Shown here piece after piece: positions 9,625-20,200 of a DNA stretch of 64,000 nucleotides. The translations under genes and the position numbers were made by a program. Where the stretch lies: the NCBI GenBank assembly GCA_963775015.1, contig CAVZHI010000021.1, positions 62,001 to 126,000 on the forward strand. The letters are read 5' to 3'. This DNA is from JAEMQF01 sp963775015. Lineage in GTDB: Bacteria > Pseudomonadota > Gammaproteobacteria > Burkholderiales > Burkholderiaceae_C. The number at the start of each line of letters is the position of its first letter. Position 1 is the stretch's first letter. The notes under the pieces were generated by a model, which saw only the letters and a program-made list of their open reading frames with translations, ran no database searches and was not told the DNA's origin.

Positions 9625-10428
9625 CTAACGAAGCAGCGCCAGCACCTGGTTGGGCAACTGATTTGCTTGCGCCACCATCGCGCTGCCGGCCTGCTGCATG
9701 ATCTGCGCTCGAGACAGATTCGCCGTTTCCGCGGCGAAGTCTGCGTCGATGATGCGACCGCGCGCCGCCGATTGGTTCTCGCCTGTCACTTGCAGGTTGT
9801 TGATCGCATACGAGAAGCGGCTCATCGCGGCACCGTAGGTCGCACGATCCGTGTTGATCGTCGTGAGCGCAGTGTCGAGTGCGTCCACGGCAGTTGACGC
9901 GTTCGCCGCCGTGGTCAGGTCACCGGTCACGGTCGCGACTGCGTTCGTCGTGATCGTGAGCGTGTCGCCATTGTTCGGGCCGATCTGGAAGGTCTGACCG
10001 CCGGCGCCGGCGCCGACGATGGCTACGCCATTGAACTTGGTCTGCGAGCCGATGCGCGTGATTTCTGCGGAGAGTTGCTGATACTCCGTGTCGAGGTTGG
10101 CACGGTCGGTGGTGCCGTTCGATCCGTTCTGCGCCTGAATCGCCAGCTCACGCATGCGTTGCAGCGCATCGGTGATCGTTGCCAGCGCGCCTTCAGCGGT
10201 TTGCGCCACTGAAATGCCGTCGTTGGCGTTGCGGATCGCGACGTTGATGCCGCGGATCTGGCCTTCCATGCGCCCGGCGATGGCCAGGCCGGCGGCGTCG
10301 TCTTTGGCCGAATTGACCCGCAACCCCGAGGACAAGCGCTCCATCGAGGTGGCGAGCGACGTTTTGGACGTCGACAGGTTGCGTTGCGCGTTCAGCGAAA
10401 CGACGTTGGTGTTGATGGTCATTGCCAC
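9625..10428 (-). CDS. fliC: Flagellin, first copy
   Basis: Filament subunit, 267 residues. The N-terminal helix (TINTNVVSLNAQRNLSTSK) and the C-terminal RFSYAINNLQVTGENQSAA and ANQLPNQVLALLR are classic flagellin ends; the middle is short and Thr/Ala-rich. A GTG start at 10428 is preferred to the ATG six bases downstream. GGAG lies eight bases from the GTG but 14 from the ATG, and the resulting MAMTINTN aligns with MAQTINTN of the second copy. A FliA-like promoter lies about 80 bases upstream and a hairpin terminator follows. Two glycosyltransferase genes next door (opposite strand) suggest the filament may be glycosylated, by analogy with other flagellin loci. Confidence 0.95.
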   Translation of the reverse strand: MAMTINTNVVSLNAQRNLSTSKTSLATSMERLSSGLRVNSAKDDAAGLAIAGRMEGQIRGINVAIRNANDGISVAQTAEGALATITDALQRMRELAIQAQNGSNGTTDRANLDTEYQQLSAEITRIGSQTKFNGVAIVGAGAGGQTFQIGPNNGDTLTITTNAVATVTGDLTTAANASTAVDALDTALTTINTDRATYGAAMSRFSYAINNLQVTGENQSAARGRIIDADFAAETANLSRAQIMQQAGSAMVAQANQLPNQVLALLR

Positions 10429-10507
10429 GGTAGGGGCTCCTTGCGGTTGATGTGACTCGGCTGCCTGGGCGGCCTACGCGCCCGGATTTCCAGTTGCGTT
10501 GCTCTCG

Positions 10508-10535
10508 TTATCGGTGTCGGTCCGACTTGACTTGA
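10508..10535 (-). promoter_or_regulatory. FliA (sigma-28)-like promoter of fliC
   Basis: The minus strand reads CCTCAAG ... ACCGATAA, with 16 bases between TCAA and the -10 box (15 if CAAG is used). The -10 matches 7 of 8 positions of GCCGATAA. Predicted 5' UTR about 75 bases. Confidence 0.65.
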
Positions 10536-10646
10536 GGGTGAATTTGGATTCGCGTGAAAAATTCATCAAACATGTCAAGAGACCCGGTCGACGAATAAGA
10601 AGGCATTGAGCCCGGCTTATCGGTGCTTCGGGCGGCAACTGAAGTG

Positions 10647-11792
10647 ATGCCATCACGGCCTATGCAACGTGTCGCCGAATTCGCCCGCACACCCGGCTCC
10701 AAGGCGCTGGCAGAAGCGCCGCAGCGCCAATCCATCGCACTCGTGATGATCGTTCGCGACGAGGCGCGCTGTATAGAAAGGTGCCTGAACAGCGTGCGGC
10801 CCTGGGTCGATCAGATGCTCGTTCTGGACACGGGCTCGCGCGATGCGACGCCGCAGATTGCGCAGCGCTGCGGGGCGCTGGTCAAGCAGTTCTCCTGGGT
10901 CGACGACTTTTCGGCGGCGCGCAACGCCGCGCTCGCGTTCACCGACGCGCCATGGCGGCTCGTGCTCGACGCCGACGAGTGGCTCGTCGGCGGCGGTGAA
11001 GCGCTTGCCGAGCTGCGTGGTGATCCTCCAGCGTTCCTCGGCCTGATCCAGGTGGCGAGCCGAATCGACCCAGGGCAAACCGACGCGCCGAGCTGGCTGC
11101 CGCGCTTGTTGCCCGCCGGCGTGCGCTACTCCGGTCGCATCCACGAGCAGCCCGAATCAGCGCTGCCCCGGCGCCGCCTTCGGCTGCGCGTGGCGCACGA
11201 CGGTTATCTCGCCGCACAGCGCGCCGCCAAGGCGGGGCGCAATCGCAGGCTGCTCGAGATGGCGCTGGCGCAGGATCCGGACGACGCCTATTGGAACTAC
11301 CAGCTCGGCAAGGACCTGGAGGTGAACTCGGAATTCGCGCAGGCAGAGCCCTGCTACGCCCGGGCCAACGCCGGCGCCGCAGCGGATGCCGCGTGGCGCC
11401 ACGACCTCGTCGTGCGCTGGCTGTTCACGCTGAAGAAACTGGGCGCAGGTCGACGCTGCGCTGCGCATCGCCGGCGTCGAGCAGGCGTCTTGGGCGCGTT
11501 CGCCCGACTTCCACTTCACGCTCGGGGACGTGCTCTTGGAGTGCGCCATTCGGCGTCCGCAACAGGCGCCCGAGCTGTTGCCGAAGATCGAGGCGGCGTG
11601 GGAACGCGCGCTGCAGATCGGCGAGCGGCCCGACCTGCCCGACACGGTGCGCGGCCGCGGCAGCTTCCTCGCCGCGCACAACCTGGCCGTGTTCCATGCA
11701 AGCCTCGGCCGCGCCGAAGAAGCGCGGCGCTGGGAGCAGCGGGCGCTGCGGCTGCGACAGGCGCCGACCTGGAACTCGAACTGGCGGGCTGA
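10647..11792 (+). CDS. GT2 family glycosyltransferase (SunS/WaaE-like), frameshifted
   Basis: Inverting GT-A glycosyltransferase. The N-terminal catalytic domain is clear: VMIVRDEARCIERCLNSVRP, WVDQMLVLDTGSRDATPQIA, and LVLDADEWL, which carries the DxD motif. A C-terminal helical/TPR-like region follows (AYWNYQLGKDLEVNSEFAQA). Near 11446 the frame shifts by one base; the homologous helices continue as DAALRIAGVEQASWARSPDF. A second shift near 11760 would bring the frame back to the stop at 11790-11792 (DLELELAG), whereas bases beyond lack coding bias. Several starts are possible (GTG 10623, ATG 10647, ATG 10662). Divergent from fliC and followed by an OGT-like gene. Flagellin or surface-protein glycosylation is the likely role, but only from context. 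Confidence 0.8.
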   Translation: MPSRPMQRVAEFARTPGSKALAEAPQRQSIALVMIVRDEARCIERCLNSVRPWVDQMLVLDTGSRDATPQIAQRCGALVKQFSWVDDFSAARNAALAFTDAPWRLVLDADEWLVGGGEALAELRGDPPAFLGLIQVASRIDPGQTDAPSWLPRLLPAGVRYSGRIHEQPESALPRRRLRLRVAHDGYLAAQRAAKAGRNRRLLEMALAQDPDDAYWNYQLGKDLEVNSEFAQAEPCYARANAGAAADAAWRHDLVVRWLFTLKKLGAGRRCAAHRRRRAGVLGAFARLPLHARGRALGVRHSASATGARAVAEDRGGVGTRAADRRAARPARHGARPRQLPRRAQPGRVPCKPRPRRRSAALGAAGAAAATGADLELELAG

Positions 11793-11902
11793 CGCAGGCG
11801 TATTTCGCGCTTCAGCGCCTCTGCCTCGCCCTAGATTAGCCGAGCCGCCACTTCGCCGTGCCGACCCTGCTGCCCGTTCGCGGGGATCGCGCCTGCCCCG
11901 CC

Positions 11903-13855
11903 ATGCCTCTTGACCTGCCCGCCCCCTCAACGCCGACTGCGCCGCATGCGGCGGCCAAACACGCGCGCGCCTACCGCCATTGGTTCGCAGGCCAGGGTCA
12001 CGCCGAGCGCGACGACTGGCGCGGCGCAGTGCGAGCGTTCGAGCAGGCAGACACCTTGTGCCGTGACAGTGCCTACGCGCTCGCCGCGATCCACGCCTTG
12101 ATCAAGGCCGATCGCTCCGAAGACGCGGCGCGGCGCGCGCGCGAGTTGCGCGAGCGTGAGCCGCGCAGCGCAATCGCACACATCCTCGAGTCGCACGCGT
12201 TGCTGAATCTGGGCCGTCCGGAAGAAGCGGTCGAATGCCTGCACGCCTTGCCCGGAGATGTGCCGCGCGACCATCAGCATCTCGTCGCGCTCGCCGTCGC
12301 GCTACAGCGTTGCCGGCGCCACCAAGACGCGATCCGCGGTTTTCTCGGCGCGCTGGCGCTGAAGATCGACGATTCGATTTCGCACTTCCGCCTCGGAATG
12401 TCGTTCAAGGACATCGGCATGAAGGCCGAAGCCGCGGAGTGCGTTCGCACCGCGGTCGTGCTGGGCGTGGGCAGCAGCGACTTGGCAGCGCGCGGTCAGC
12501 TCGCGTTTTACGAGCGCGAGGCGTGCCGTTGGCGCGAAGCGCAGGACGCTTTCGCTGCGCTGCGCGAGCGGGTGATGGCGCTGCCCGACGCGACGCCGAT
12601 GGAGGCCGCGCCATTCGTCCACGCTGTGCTCTGCGCCGACCCGCAGGAGCAGCTCAAGGTGGCGCGGCACCACATGCTGCACATCGAGCGCAGCGTGGTC
12701 GCGCTGCCGCGCCGCGTGGCGCGGGCGCACGCGGGGCGTTTGCGTGTCGGTTATTTGTCGGCCGACTTCCACCAGCACGCGACGTCGCAGCTCGTCGCCC
12801 AGGCGTTCGAGGCGCACGACCGGGAGGGCCTTGAAGTGACGCTGTTTTCCGCCGGCCCGGATGACGCGAGCCCGATGCGCGCGCGCATCCGCAGCGCGTG
12901 CGAACACTTTGTCGAGTTGCGCGGGATGGGCTTTGCGGCGATGGCGCGGCGCATCCGCGAAGCGAATGTCGATATCCTCGTCGATCTGAAAGGCGCAACC
13001 CATGACACACTGCTGCCGGTTCTCGCGCACCGCCCGGCGCCGCTGCAGGTGAATTGGCTCGGCTTCCCGGGAACCTCGGGGGCGCGGTTCATCGACTACA
13101 TCGTCGGCGACCCGGTCGTGACACCGCTCGCCGATGCCGCCGATTTCAGCGAAAAAATCGCTCAGCTGCCGCTGTGCTATCAGCCCAATGATTCATTGCG
13201 CGATCGCCCCGCTGCGAGCGGGCGCGCGCAGTGGGGCTTGCCCGAGGGCAAGGTGCTGCTCTGCGCGTTTCACCAGTCGTACAAGATTTCGGCCGAGGTC
13301 TTCGAAGCCTGGTGCGGATTGCTCCACGAATTGCCCGACGCCTGCCTGTGGCTGCTGGAATGGAACCGCAACGTCGGGCTCGCTCTGCAGCGCGCGGCGC
13401 AGGAGCGCGGCATCACGCCGAACCGGCTCGTGTTTTCGCCCGTCTTGCCCCTTGCGCAACACTTGAAGCGTCTCGCCGAGGCCGATCTCTATATAGACGC
13501 ATGGCCGTGCAACGCCCACACGACCGCCAGCGAAGCGCTGTGGCTGGGCGTTCCGGTGGTCAGCCTGCGCGGCAAGACCTTTTCCCAGCGCGTCGCGGCG
13601 AGCGCGCTGAACGCCGTGGCGCTGCCGGATCTCGCGTGCGCCGACCTCAACGCCTACCGCGCGACGATCCTCGCGCTCGCCGGCGACGCGCCGCGCCGCG
13701 CAGCGCTGCGCCAGCACCTCGAAGTGCAGGCCGCACGGAGCCCGCTGTTCCAAGGCGCCGGATTCGCGCGCGAGCTCGAGAAGCTGTATCGGCGCATGTG
13801 GGAGCGCGCGGTCGCCGGCCTGGCGCCTGAGCACCTGGAAGCAGCGCACGGTTAG
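11903..13855 (+). CDS. TPR-containing O-GlcNAc transferase-like protein (GT41)
   Basis: 650 residues. N-terminal tetratricopeptide-type helices (about 10-240) precede the two Rossmann halves of the GT41 (SPINDLY/OGT) catalytic region: RLRVGYLSADFHQHATSQLV, DILVDLKGATHDTLLPVLAH, RPAPLQVNWLGFPGTSG, and the C-terminal lobe CAFHQSYKISAEVFEAWCGL ... YIDAWPCNAHTTASEALW. Eukaryotic OGT and some bacterial homologues add a sugar to Ser/Thr; in several bacteria such enzymes modify flagellin or adhesins. The downstream neighbour encodes a giant Ser/Thr-rich secreted protein, an attractive substrate. Start is the ATG at 11903; the SD is weak and a GTG at 11858 is an alternative. Confidence 0.88.
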   Translation: MPLDLPAPSTPTAPHAAAKHARAYRHWFAGQGHAERDDWRGAVRAFEQADTLCRDSAYALAAIHALIKADRSEDAARRARELREREPRSAIAHILESHALLNLGRPEEAVECLHALPGDVPRDHQHLVALAVALQRCRRHQDAIRGFLGALALKIDDSISHFRLGMSFKDIGMKAEAAECVRTAVVLGVGSSDLAARGQLAFYEREACRWREAQDAFAALRERVMALPDATPMEAAPFVHAVLCADPQEQLKVARHHMLHIERSVVALPRRVARAHAGRLRVGYLSADFHQHATSQLVAQAFEAHDREGLEVTLFSAGPDDASPMRARIRSACEHFVELRGMGFAAMARRIREANVDILVDLKGATHDTLLPVLAHRPAPLQVNWLGFPGTSGARFIDYIVGDPVVTPLADAADFSEKIAQLPLCYQPNDSLRDRPAASGRAQWGLPEGKVLLCAFHQSYKISAEVFEAWCGLLHELPDACLWLLEWNRNVGLALQRAAQERGITPNRLVFSPVLPLAQHLKRLAEADLYIDAWPCNAHTTASEALWLGVPVVSLRGKTFSQRVAASALNAVALPDLACADLNAYRATILALAGDAPRRAALRQHLEVQAARSPLFQGAGFARELEKLYRRMWERAVAGLAPEHLEAAHG

Positions 13856-14217
13856 GCCACGGCCAGGCCAGTTCACACTGCGCTGCCGGTGCGAGCCGGG
13901 CCGGCAGGGCGCAGGGCCAGTGCAGAGTTGGCGAAAAGCTCGTGTGTCTTGGCCCGCCATGCGCTGACAAGTCACGAACCGGCCGTTCGATCCGGCTCAA
14001 ACGCGGCTCAAGTCGATTCGGCCCGCACCGATATCCCGACTGAACCGTAAGGGTGGAACGTTGGCGGTAGGGCCTCGAGCTTTGCCGTGGGCGCTCGACC
14101 GTTCGAGACACACCATGACATTGCCTGTTCAAGCGTCGAGCACAACCCGGCCACCGCGCCGGCTTGTCGCGCTCGCCTCGAGCGGCGCCGCCGAACACTG
14201 AGAACAAGGAATTTCCC
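13856..14217 (+). other. Intergenic leader of the giant repeat gene
   Basis: 362 bases without a gene. It contains a FliA-like promoter (14008-14034) and an AAGGAA Shine-Dalgarno just before the ATG at 14218. The implied 5' UTR is about 175 bases. No terminator with a U-tract was found after the OGT gene; GC-rich inverted repeats near 13885-13910 are the only hairpin candidates. Confidence 0.6.
14008..14034 (+). promoter_or_regulatory. FliA (sigma-28)-like promoter upstream of the giant repeat gene
   Basis: GGCTCAAG, then ACCGATAT, with TCAA separated from the -10 box by exactly 15 bases; the -10 matches 6 of 8 positions of GCCGATAA. The -35 context GGCTCAAG is identical in the motA and cheR promoters of this window. 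If active, the repeat protein belongs to the late flagellar regulon. The identification is by motif only. Confidence 0.5.
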
Positions 14218-17200
14218 ATGGCCACCATCATCCCGAATCTGTCGACCGCGATCATCGCGGGCCTGTCCACAGCCACCATTGCGGGCCTGTCGACGGAGGA
14301 CTGGGCGGCGTTCAGTACGGCGCAGATCGCTGCACTGACGACGGCGCAGGTCGCGGTCATCGGTACCGCAGCGGTGCCGGCGCTGAGCTCGGATCACATG
14401 GCGGCGTTCGAGACCGCCGACCTGCGCGCGATCAATTCTGCGGCGCTGCGCGCGTTGTCTAGCGACCAGCTCGGCGCGCTGTCGTCGAACCAGATCGGCG
14501 CGCTCACGACGGGCCAGGTCGCCGTCCTCACGACGACCCAGGTCACGCAACTCGCGAGCGATGACCTGAATGCCCTGACAACACAGCAGTTTGCAGCACT
14601 CACCAGCGCCCAGGCGATCGCCCTCACCACAGACCAGATCGCCGCCCTGGAAAGCGCTGACCTCCGGTCGCTGAGCAGCGCAGCGCTGCGTGGCTGGAGC
14701 ACCGATCAGCTCGGAGCCTTGAGTTCAGACAACATGGCGGCGCTGACCACAAGCCAGGTCACGGCGCTCACAACAGCACAAATCGCCAGCCTGGCGAGCG
14801 ACGACCTGAACGCATTTGGAACGACGCAATTCTCTGCGCTGACGACAGCCCAAGTCGCGAGCCTGACGTCGAGCCAGATCAGCACCCTGGAGAGCGCGGA
14901 TCTGCGGGCCTTGGGCACGGCGCAGTACGCCGCGCTGAACAGCGCCCAGGTGCAGGGCCTCGGAACGGATCAGATGGCGGCTCTGGAGAGCGCTGACCTG
15001 CGCTCGATCAACACCGCGGCATTGCGCAGCCTGAGCACCGACCAACTCGCCGCCTTGAACAGCGACCAGATGGGCGCGCTGACGACGGGCCAGGTCGCAG
15101 CCCTGACCACAAGCCAGATCGCCGGTCTGGGAAGCGACGACCTGAACGCGCTGACCACAGCACAGTTTGCGTCCCTGACCAGCGCCCAAGCGATTGCGCT
15201 CACGACAGACCAGATCCCGAGCCTGGAGAGCTCCGACCTGCGAGCCCTGAGCACCGCAGCCCTGCGCGGCTGGAGCACGGAGCAGCTCGGCGCGCTGAGC
15301 TCAGACAACATGGCCGCGCTGACCACAAGCCAGGTCATCGCACTGACCACGGCTCAAATCGCCAGCCTGGTGAGCGACGACCTGAACGCGTTCGGCACGA
15401 CGCAGTTTGCTGCGCTGACGACAGCGCAAGTCGCGAGCCTGACCTCGAGCCAGATCAGCACCCTGGAGAGCGCCGACCTGCGGGCCTTGGGCACGGCGCA
15501 ATACGCCGCGCTGAGCAGCGCCCAGATGCAGGGCCTGTCGAGCGACCAGATGCTGGCTCTGGAGAGCGCTGACCTGCGCTCGATCAACACCGCAGCGCTG
15601 CGAAGCCTGACCACCGACCAACTCGCCGCCTTGAGCAGCGACCAGATGGGCGCACTGACGACGGTGCCAGGTCGCCGCCCTGACGACAAGCCAGATCGCC
15701 GGTCTGGGCAGCGACGACCTGAACGCCCTGACGACGCAGCAGTTTGCATCGCTGACCAGCGCCCAGGCGATCGCGCTCACGACAGACCAGATCCCGAGCC
15801 TGGAGAGCGCTGACCTGCGAGCCCTGAGCACCGCAGCGCTGCGTGGCTGGAGCACGGACCAGCTCGGCGCGCTGAGCTCAGACAACATGGCGGCGCTGAC
15901 GACGACGCAAGTCGCAGCCCTGACGACCGCTCAAATCGCCAGCCTGGTGAGCGACGACCTGAACGCATTCGGAACGACGCAATTCTCTGCGCTGACGACA
16001 GCCCAAGTCGCAAGCCTGACATCGAGCCAGATCAGCACGCTGGAGAGCGCCGACCTGCGGGCCTTGGGCACGGCGCAATACGCCGCGCTGAACAGCGCTC
16101 AGGTGCAGGGCCTGTCGAGCGACCAGATGGCTGCTCTGGAGAGCGCTGACCTGCGCTCGATCAACACCGCAGCGCTGCGAAGCCTCACCACCGACCAGCT
16201 CGCTGCACTGAGCAGCGACCAGATGGCCGCACTGACGACGGTGCAAGTCCCCGCCCTCACGACAAGCCAGATCGCCGGCCTGGGCAGCGACGACCTGAAC
16301 GCCCTGACGACGCAGCAGTTTGCATCGCTCACCAGCGCCCAGGCGATCGCCCTCACCACAGACCAGATCGCCGCCCTGGAAAGCGCTGACCTGCGAGCCC
16401 TCAGCACCGCAGCGCTGCGCGGCTGGAGCACCGACCAGCTCGGAGCCCTGAGTTCAGACAACATGGCGGCGCTCACGACGACGCAAGTCGCAGCCCTCAC
16501 GACCGCCCAGATCGCGAGCCTGGTGAGCGACGACCTGAACGCATTTGGAACGACGCAATTCTCTGCGCTGACGACAGCCCAAGTCGCGAGCCTGACCTCG
16601 AGCCAGATCAGCACGCTGGAGAGCGCCGACCTGCGGGCCTTGGGCACGGCGCAATACGCCGCGCTGAACAGCGCCCAGGTGCAGGGTCTGGCAGCGACCA
16701 GATGGCGGCTCTGGAGGCTGCTGACCTGCGCTCGATCAACACCGCAGCGCTGCGAAGCCTGACCACCGACCAGCTCGCCGCCCTGAGCAGCGACCAGATG
16801 GCCGCACTGACGACGGTGCAAGTCCCCGCCCTCACGACGAGCCAGATCGCCGGCCTGGGCAGCGACGACCTGAACGCCCTGACGACGCAGCAGTTTGCAT
16901 CGCTCACCAGCGCCCAGGCGATCGCCCTCACCACAGACCAGATCGCCGCCCTGGAAAGCGCTGACCTCCGGTCGCTGAGCAGCGCAGCGCTGCGTGGCTG
17001 GAGCACCGACCAGCTCGGAGCCCTGAGTTCAGACAACATGGCGGCGCTCACGACGACGCAAGTCGCAGCCCTCACGACCGCCCAGATCGCGAGCCTGGTG
17101 AGCGACGACCTGAACGCATTTGGAACGACGCAATTCTCCGCGTTGACGACAGCCCAAGTTGCAAGCCTGACCTCGAGCCAGATCAGCACCCTGGAGAGCG

Positions 17201-20200
17201 CCGACCTGCGGGCCTTGGGCACGGCGCAGTACGCCGCGCTGAACAGCGCCCAGGTGCAGGGTCTCGGAACGGATCAGATGGCGGCGCTGGAGAGCGCTGA
17301 CCTGCGCTCGATCAACACCGCGGCATTGCGCAGCCTGAGCACCGACCAACTCGCCGCCTTGAACAGCGACCAGATGGGCGCGCTGACGACGGGCCAGGTC
17401 GCAGCCCTGACCACAAGCCAGATCGCCGGTCTGGGAAGCGACGACCTGAACGCGCTGACCACAGCACAGTTTGCGTCCCTGACCAGCGCCCAGGCGATTG
17501 CGCTCACGACAGACCAGATCCCGAGCCTGGAGAGCTCCGACCTGCGAGCCCTGAGCACCGCAGCCCTGCGCGGCTGGAGCACGGAGCAGCTCGGCGCGCT
17601 GAGCTCAGACAACATGGCCGCGCTGACCACAAGCCAGGTCATCGCACTGACCACGGCTCAAATCGCCAGCCTGGTGAGCGACGACCTGAACGCGTTCGGC
17701 ACGACGCAGTTTGCTGCGCTGACGACAGCGCAAGTCGCGAGCCTGACGTCGAGCCAGATCAGCACCCTGGAGAGCGCCGACCTGCGGGCCTTGGGCACGG
17801 CGCAATACGCCGCGCTGAACAGCGCCCAGATGCAGGGCCTGTCGAGCGACCAGATGGCGGCTCTGGAGAGCGCTGACCTGCGCTCGATCAACACCGCAGC
17901 GCTGCGAAGCCTCACCACCGACCAGCTCGCTGCCCTGAGCAGCGACCAGATGGCCGCACTGACGACGGTGCAAGTCCCCGCCCTCACGACAAGCCAGATC
18001 GCCGGCCTGGGCAGCGACGACCTGAACGCCCTGACGACGCAGCAGTTTGCATCGCTCACCAGCGCCCAGGCGATCGCGCTCACAACCGACCAGATCCCGG
18101 CGCTGGAGAGCGCTGACCTGCGGCCGCTGAGCACCGCAGCGCTGCGCGGCTGGAGCACCGACCAGCTCGGAGCCTTGAGTTCAGACAACATGGCCGCGCT
18201 GACGACGACGCAAGTCGCGGCCCTCACGACCGCACAAATCGCCAGCCTGGTGAGCGACGACCTGAACGCGTTCGGAACGACGCAATTCTCTGCGCTGACC
18301 ACGGCCCAGGTCGCGAGCCTGACCTCGAGCCAGATCAGCACCCTGGAGAGCGCCGACCTGCGGGCCTTGGGCACGGCGCAATACGCCGCGCTGAACAGCG
18401 CCCAGATGCAGGGCCTGTCGAGCGACCAGATGGCGGCTCTGGAGAGCGCTGACCTGCGCTCGATCAACACCGCAGCGCTGCGAAGCCTCACCACCGACCA
18501 GCTCGCCGCCCTGAGCAGCGACCAGATGGCCGCACTGACGACGGTGCAAGTCCCCGCCCTCACGACGAGCCAGATCGCCGGCCTGGGCAGCGACGACCTG
18601 AACGCCCTGACGACGCAGCAGTTTGCATCGCTCACCAGCGCCCAGGCGATCGCCCTCACCACAGACCAGATCGCCGCCCTGGAAAGCGCTGACCTCCGGT
18701 CGCTGAGCAGCGCAGCGCTGCGTGGCTGGAGCACCGACCAGCTCGGCGCCTTGAGTTCAGACAACATGGCGGCGCTGACCACAAGCCAGGTCACGGCGCT
18801 CACGACCGCCCAGATCGCGAGCCTGGTGAGCGACGACCTGAACGCATTTGGAACGACGCAATTCTCCGCGTTGACGACAGCCCAAGTTGCAAGCCTCACA
18901 TCGAGCCAGATCAGCACCCTGGAGAGCGCCGACCTGCGGGCCTTGGGCACGGCGCAATACGCCGCGCTGAACAGCGCCCAGGTGCAGGGCCTCGGAACGG
19001 ATCAGATGGCGGCTCTGGAGAGCGCTGACCTGCGCTCGATCAACACCGCGGCACTGCGAAGCCTCACCACCGACCAGCTCGCTGCACTGAGCAGCGACCA
19101 GGTGGCCGCACTGACGACGGTGCAAGTCCCCGCCCTCACGACAAGCCAGATCGCCGGCCTGGGCAGCGACGACCTGAACGCCCTGACGACGCAGCAGTTT
19201 GCATCGCTCACCAGCGCCCAGGCGATCGCCCTCACCACAGACCAGATCGCCGCCCTGGAAAGCGCTGACCTCCGGTCGCTGAGCAGCGCAGCGCTGCGTG
19301 GCTGGAGCACCGACCAGCTCGGCGCCTTGAGTTCAGACAACATGGCGGCGCTGACGACGAAGCCAGGTCGCGGCGCTCACGACCGCACAAATCGCCAGCC
19401 TGGTGAGCGACGACCTGAACGCGTTCGGAACGACGCAGTTCTCCGCGTTGACGACAGCCCAAGTTGCAAGCCTCACATCGAGCCAGATCAGCACCCTGGA
19501 GAGCGCCGACCTGCGGGCCTTGGGCACGGCCCAATACGCCGCGCTGAACAGCGCCCAGATGCAGGGCCTGTCGAGCGACCAGATGGCGGCCCTGGAGAGC
19601 TGCTGACCTGCGCTCGATCAACACCGCAGCGCTGCGAAGCCTCACCACCGACCAGCTCGCTGCCCTGAGCAGCGACCAGATGGCCGCACTGACGACGGTG
19701 CAAGTCCCCGCCCTCACGACGAGCCAGATCGCCGGCCTGGGCAGCGACGACCTGAACGCCCTGACGACGCAGCAGTTTGCATCGCTCACCAGCGCCCAGG
19801 CGATCGCGCTCACAACCGACCAGATCCCGGCGCTGGAGAGCGCTGACCTGCGAGCCCTCAGCACCGCAGCGCTGCGCGGCTGGAGCACCGACCAGCTCGG
19901 AGCCCTGAGTTCAGACAACATGGCCGCGCTGACAACGACGCAGGTCGCGGCCCTCACGACCGCCCAAATCGCCAGCCTGGTGAGCGACGACCTGAACGCG
20001 TTCGGAACGACGCAATTCTCTGCGCTGACGACGGCCCAGGTCGCGAGCCTGACCTCGAGCCAGATCAGCACCCTGGAGAGCGTCGACCTGCGGGCCTTGG
20101 GCACGGCGCAATACGCCGCGCTGAACAGCGCCCAGGTGCAGGGCCTCGGAACGGATCAGATGGCGGCTCTGGAGAGCGCTGACCTGCGCTCGATCAACAC

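Noticed and set aside
10617..10624. Second TTATCGGT (ACCGATAA on the minus strand) upstream of fliC
   Set aside because: The -35 position reads TTCA with poor context, and the site at 10508-10535 has the better CTCAAG element and a shorter leader.
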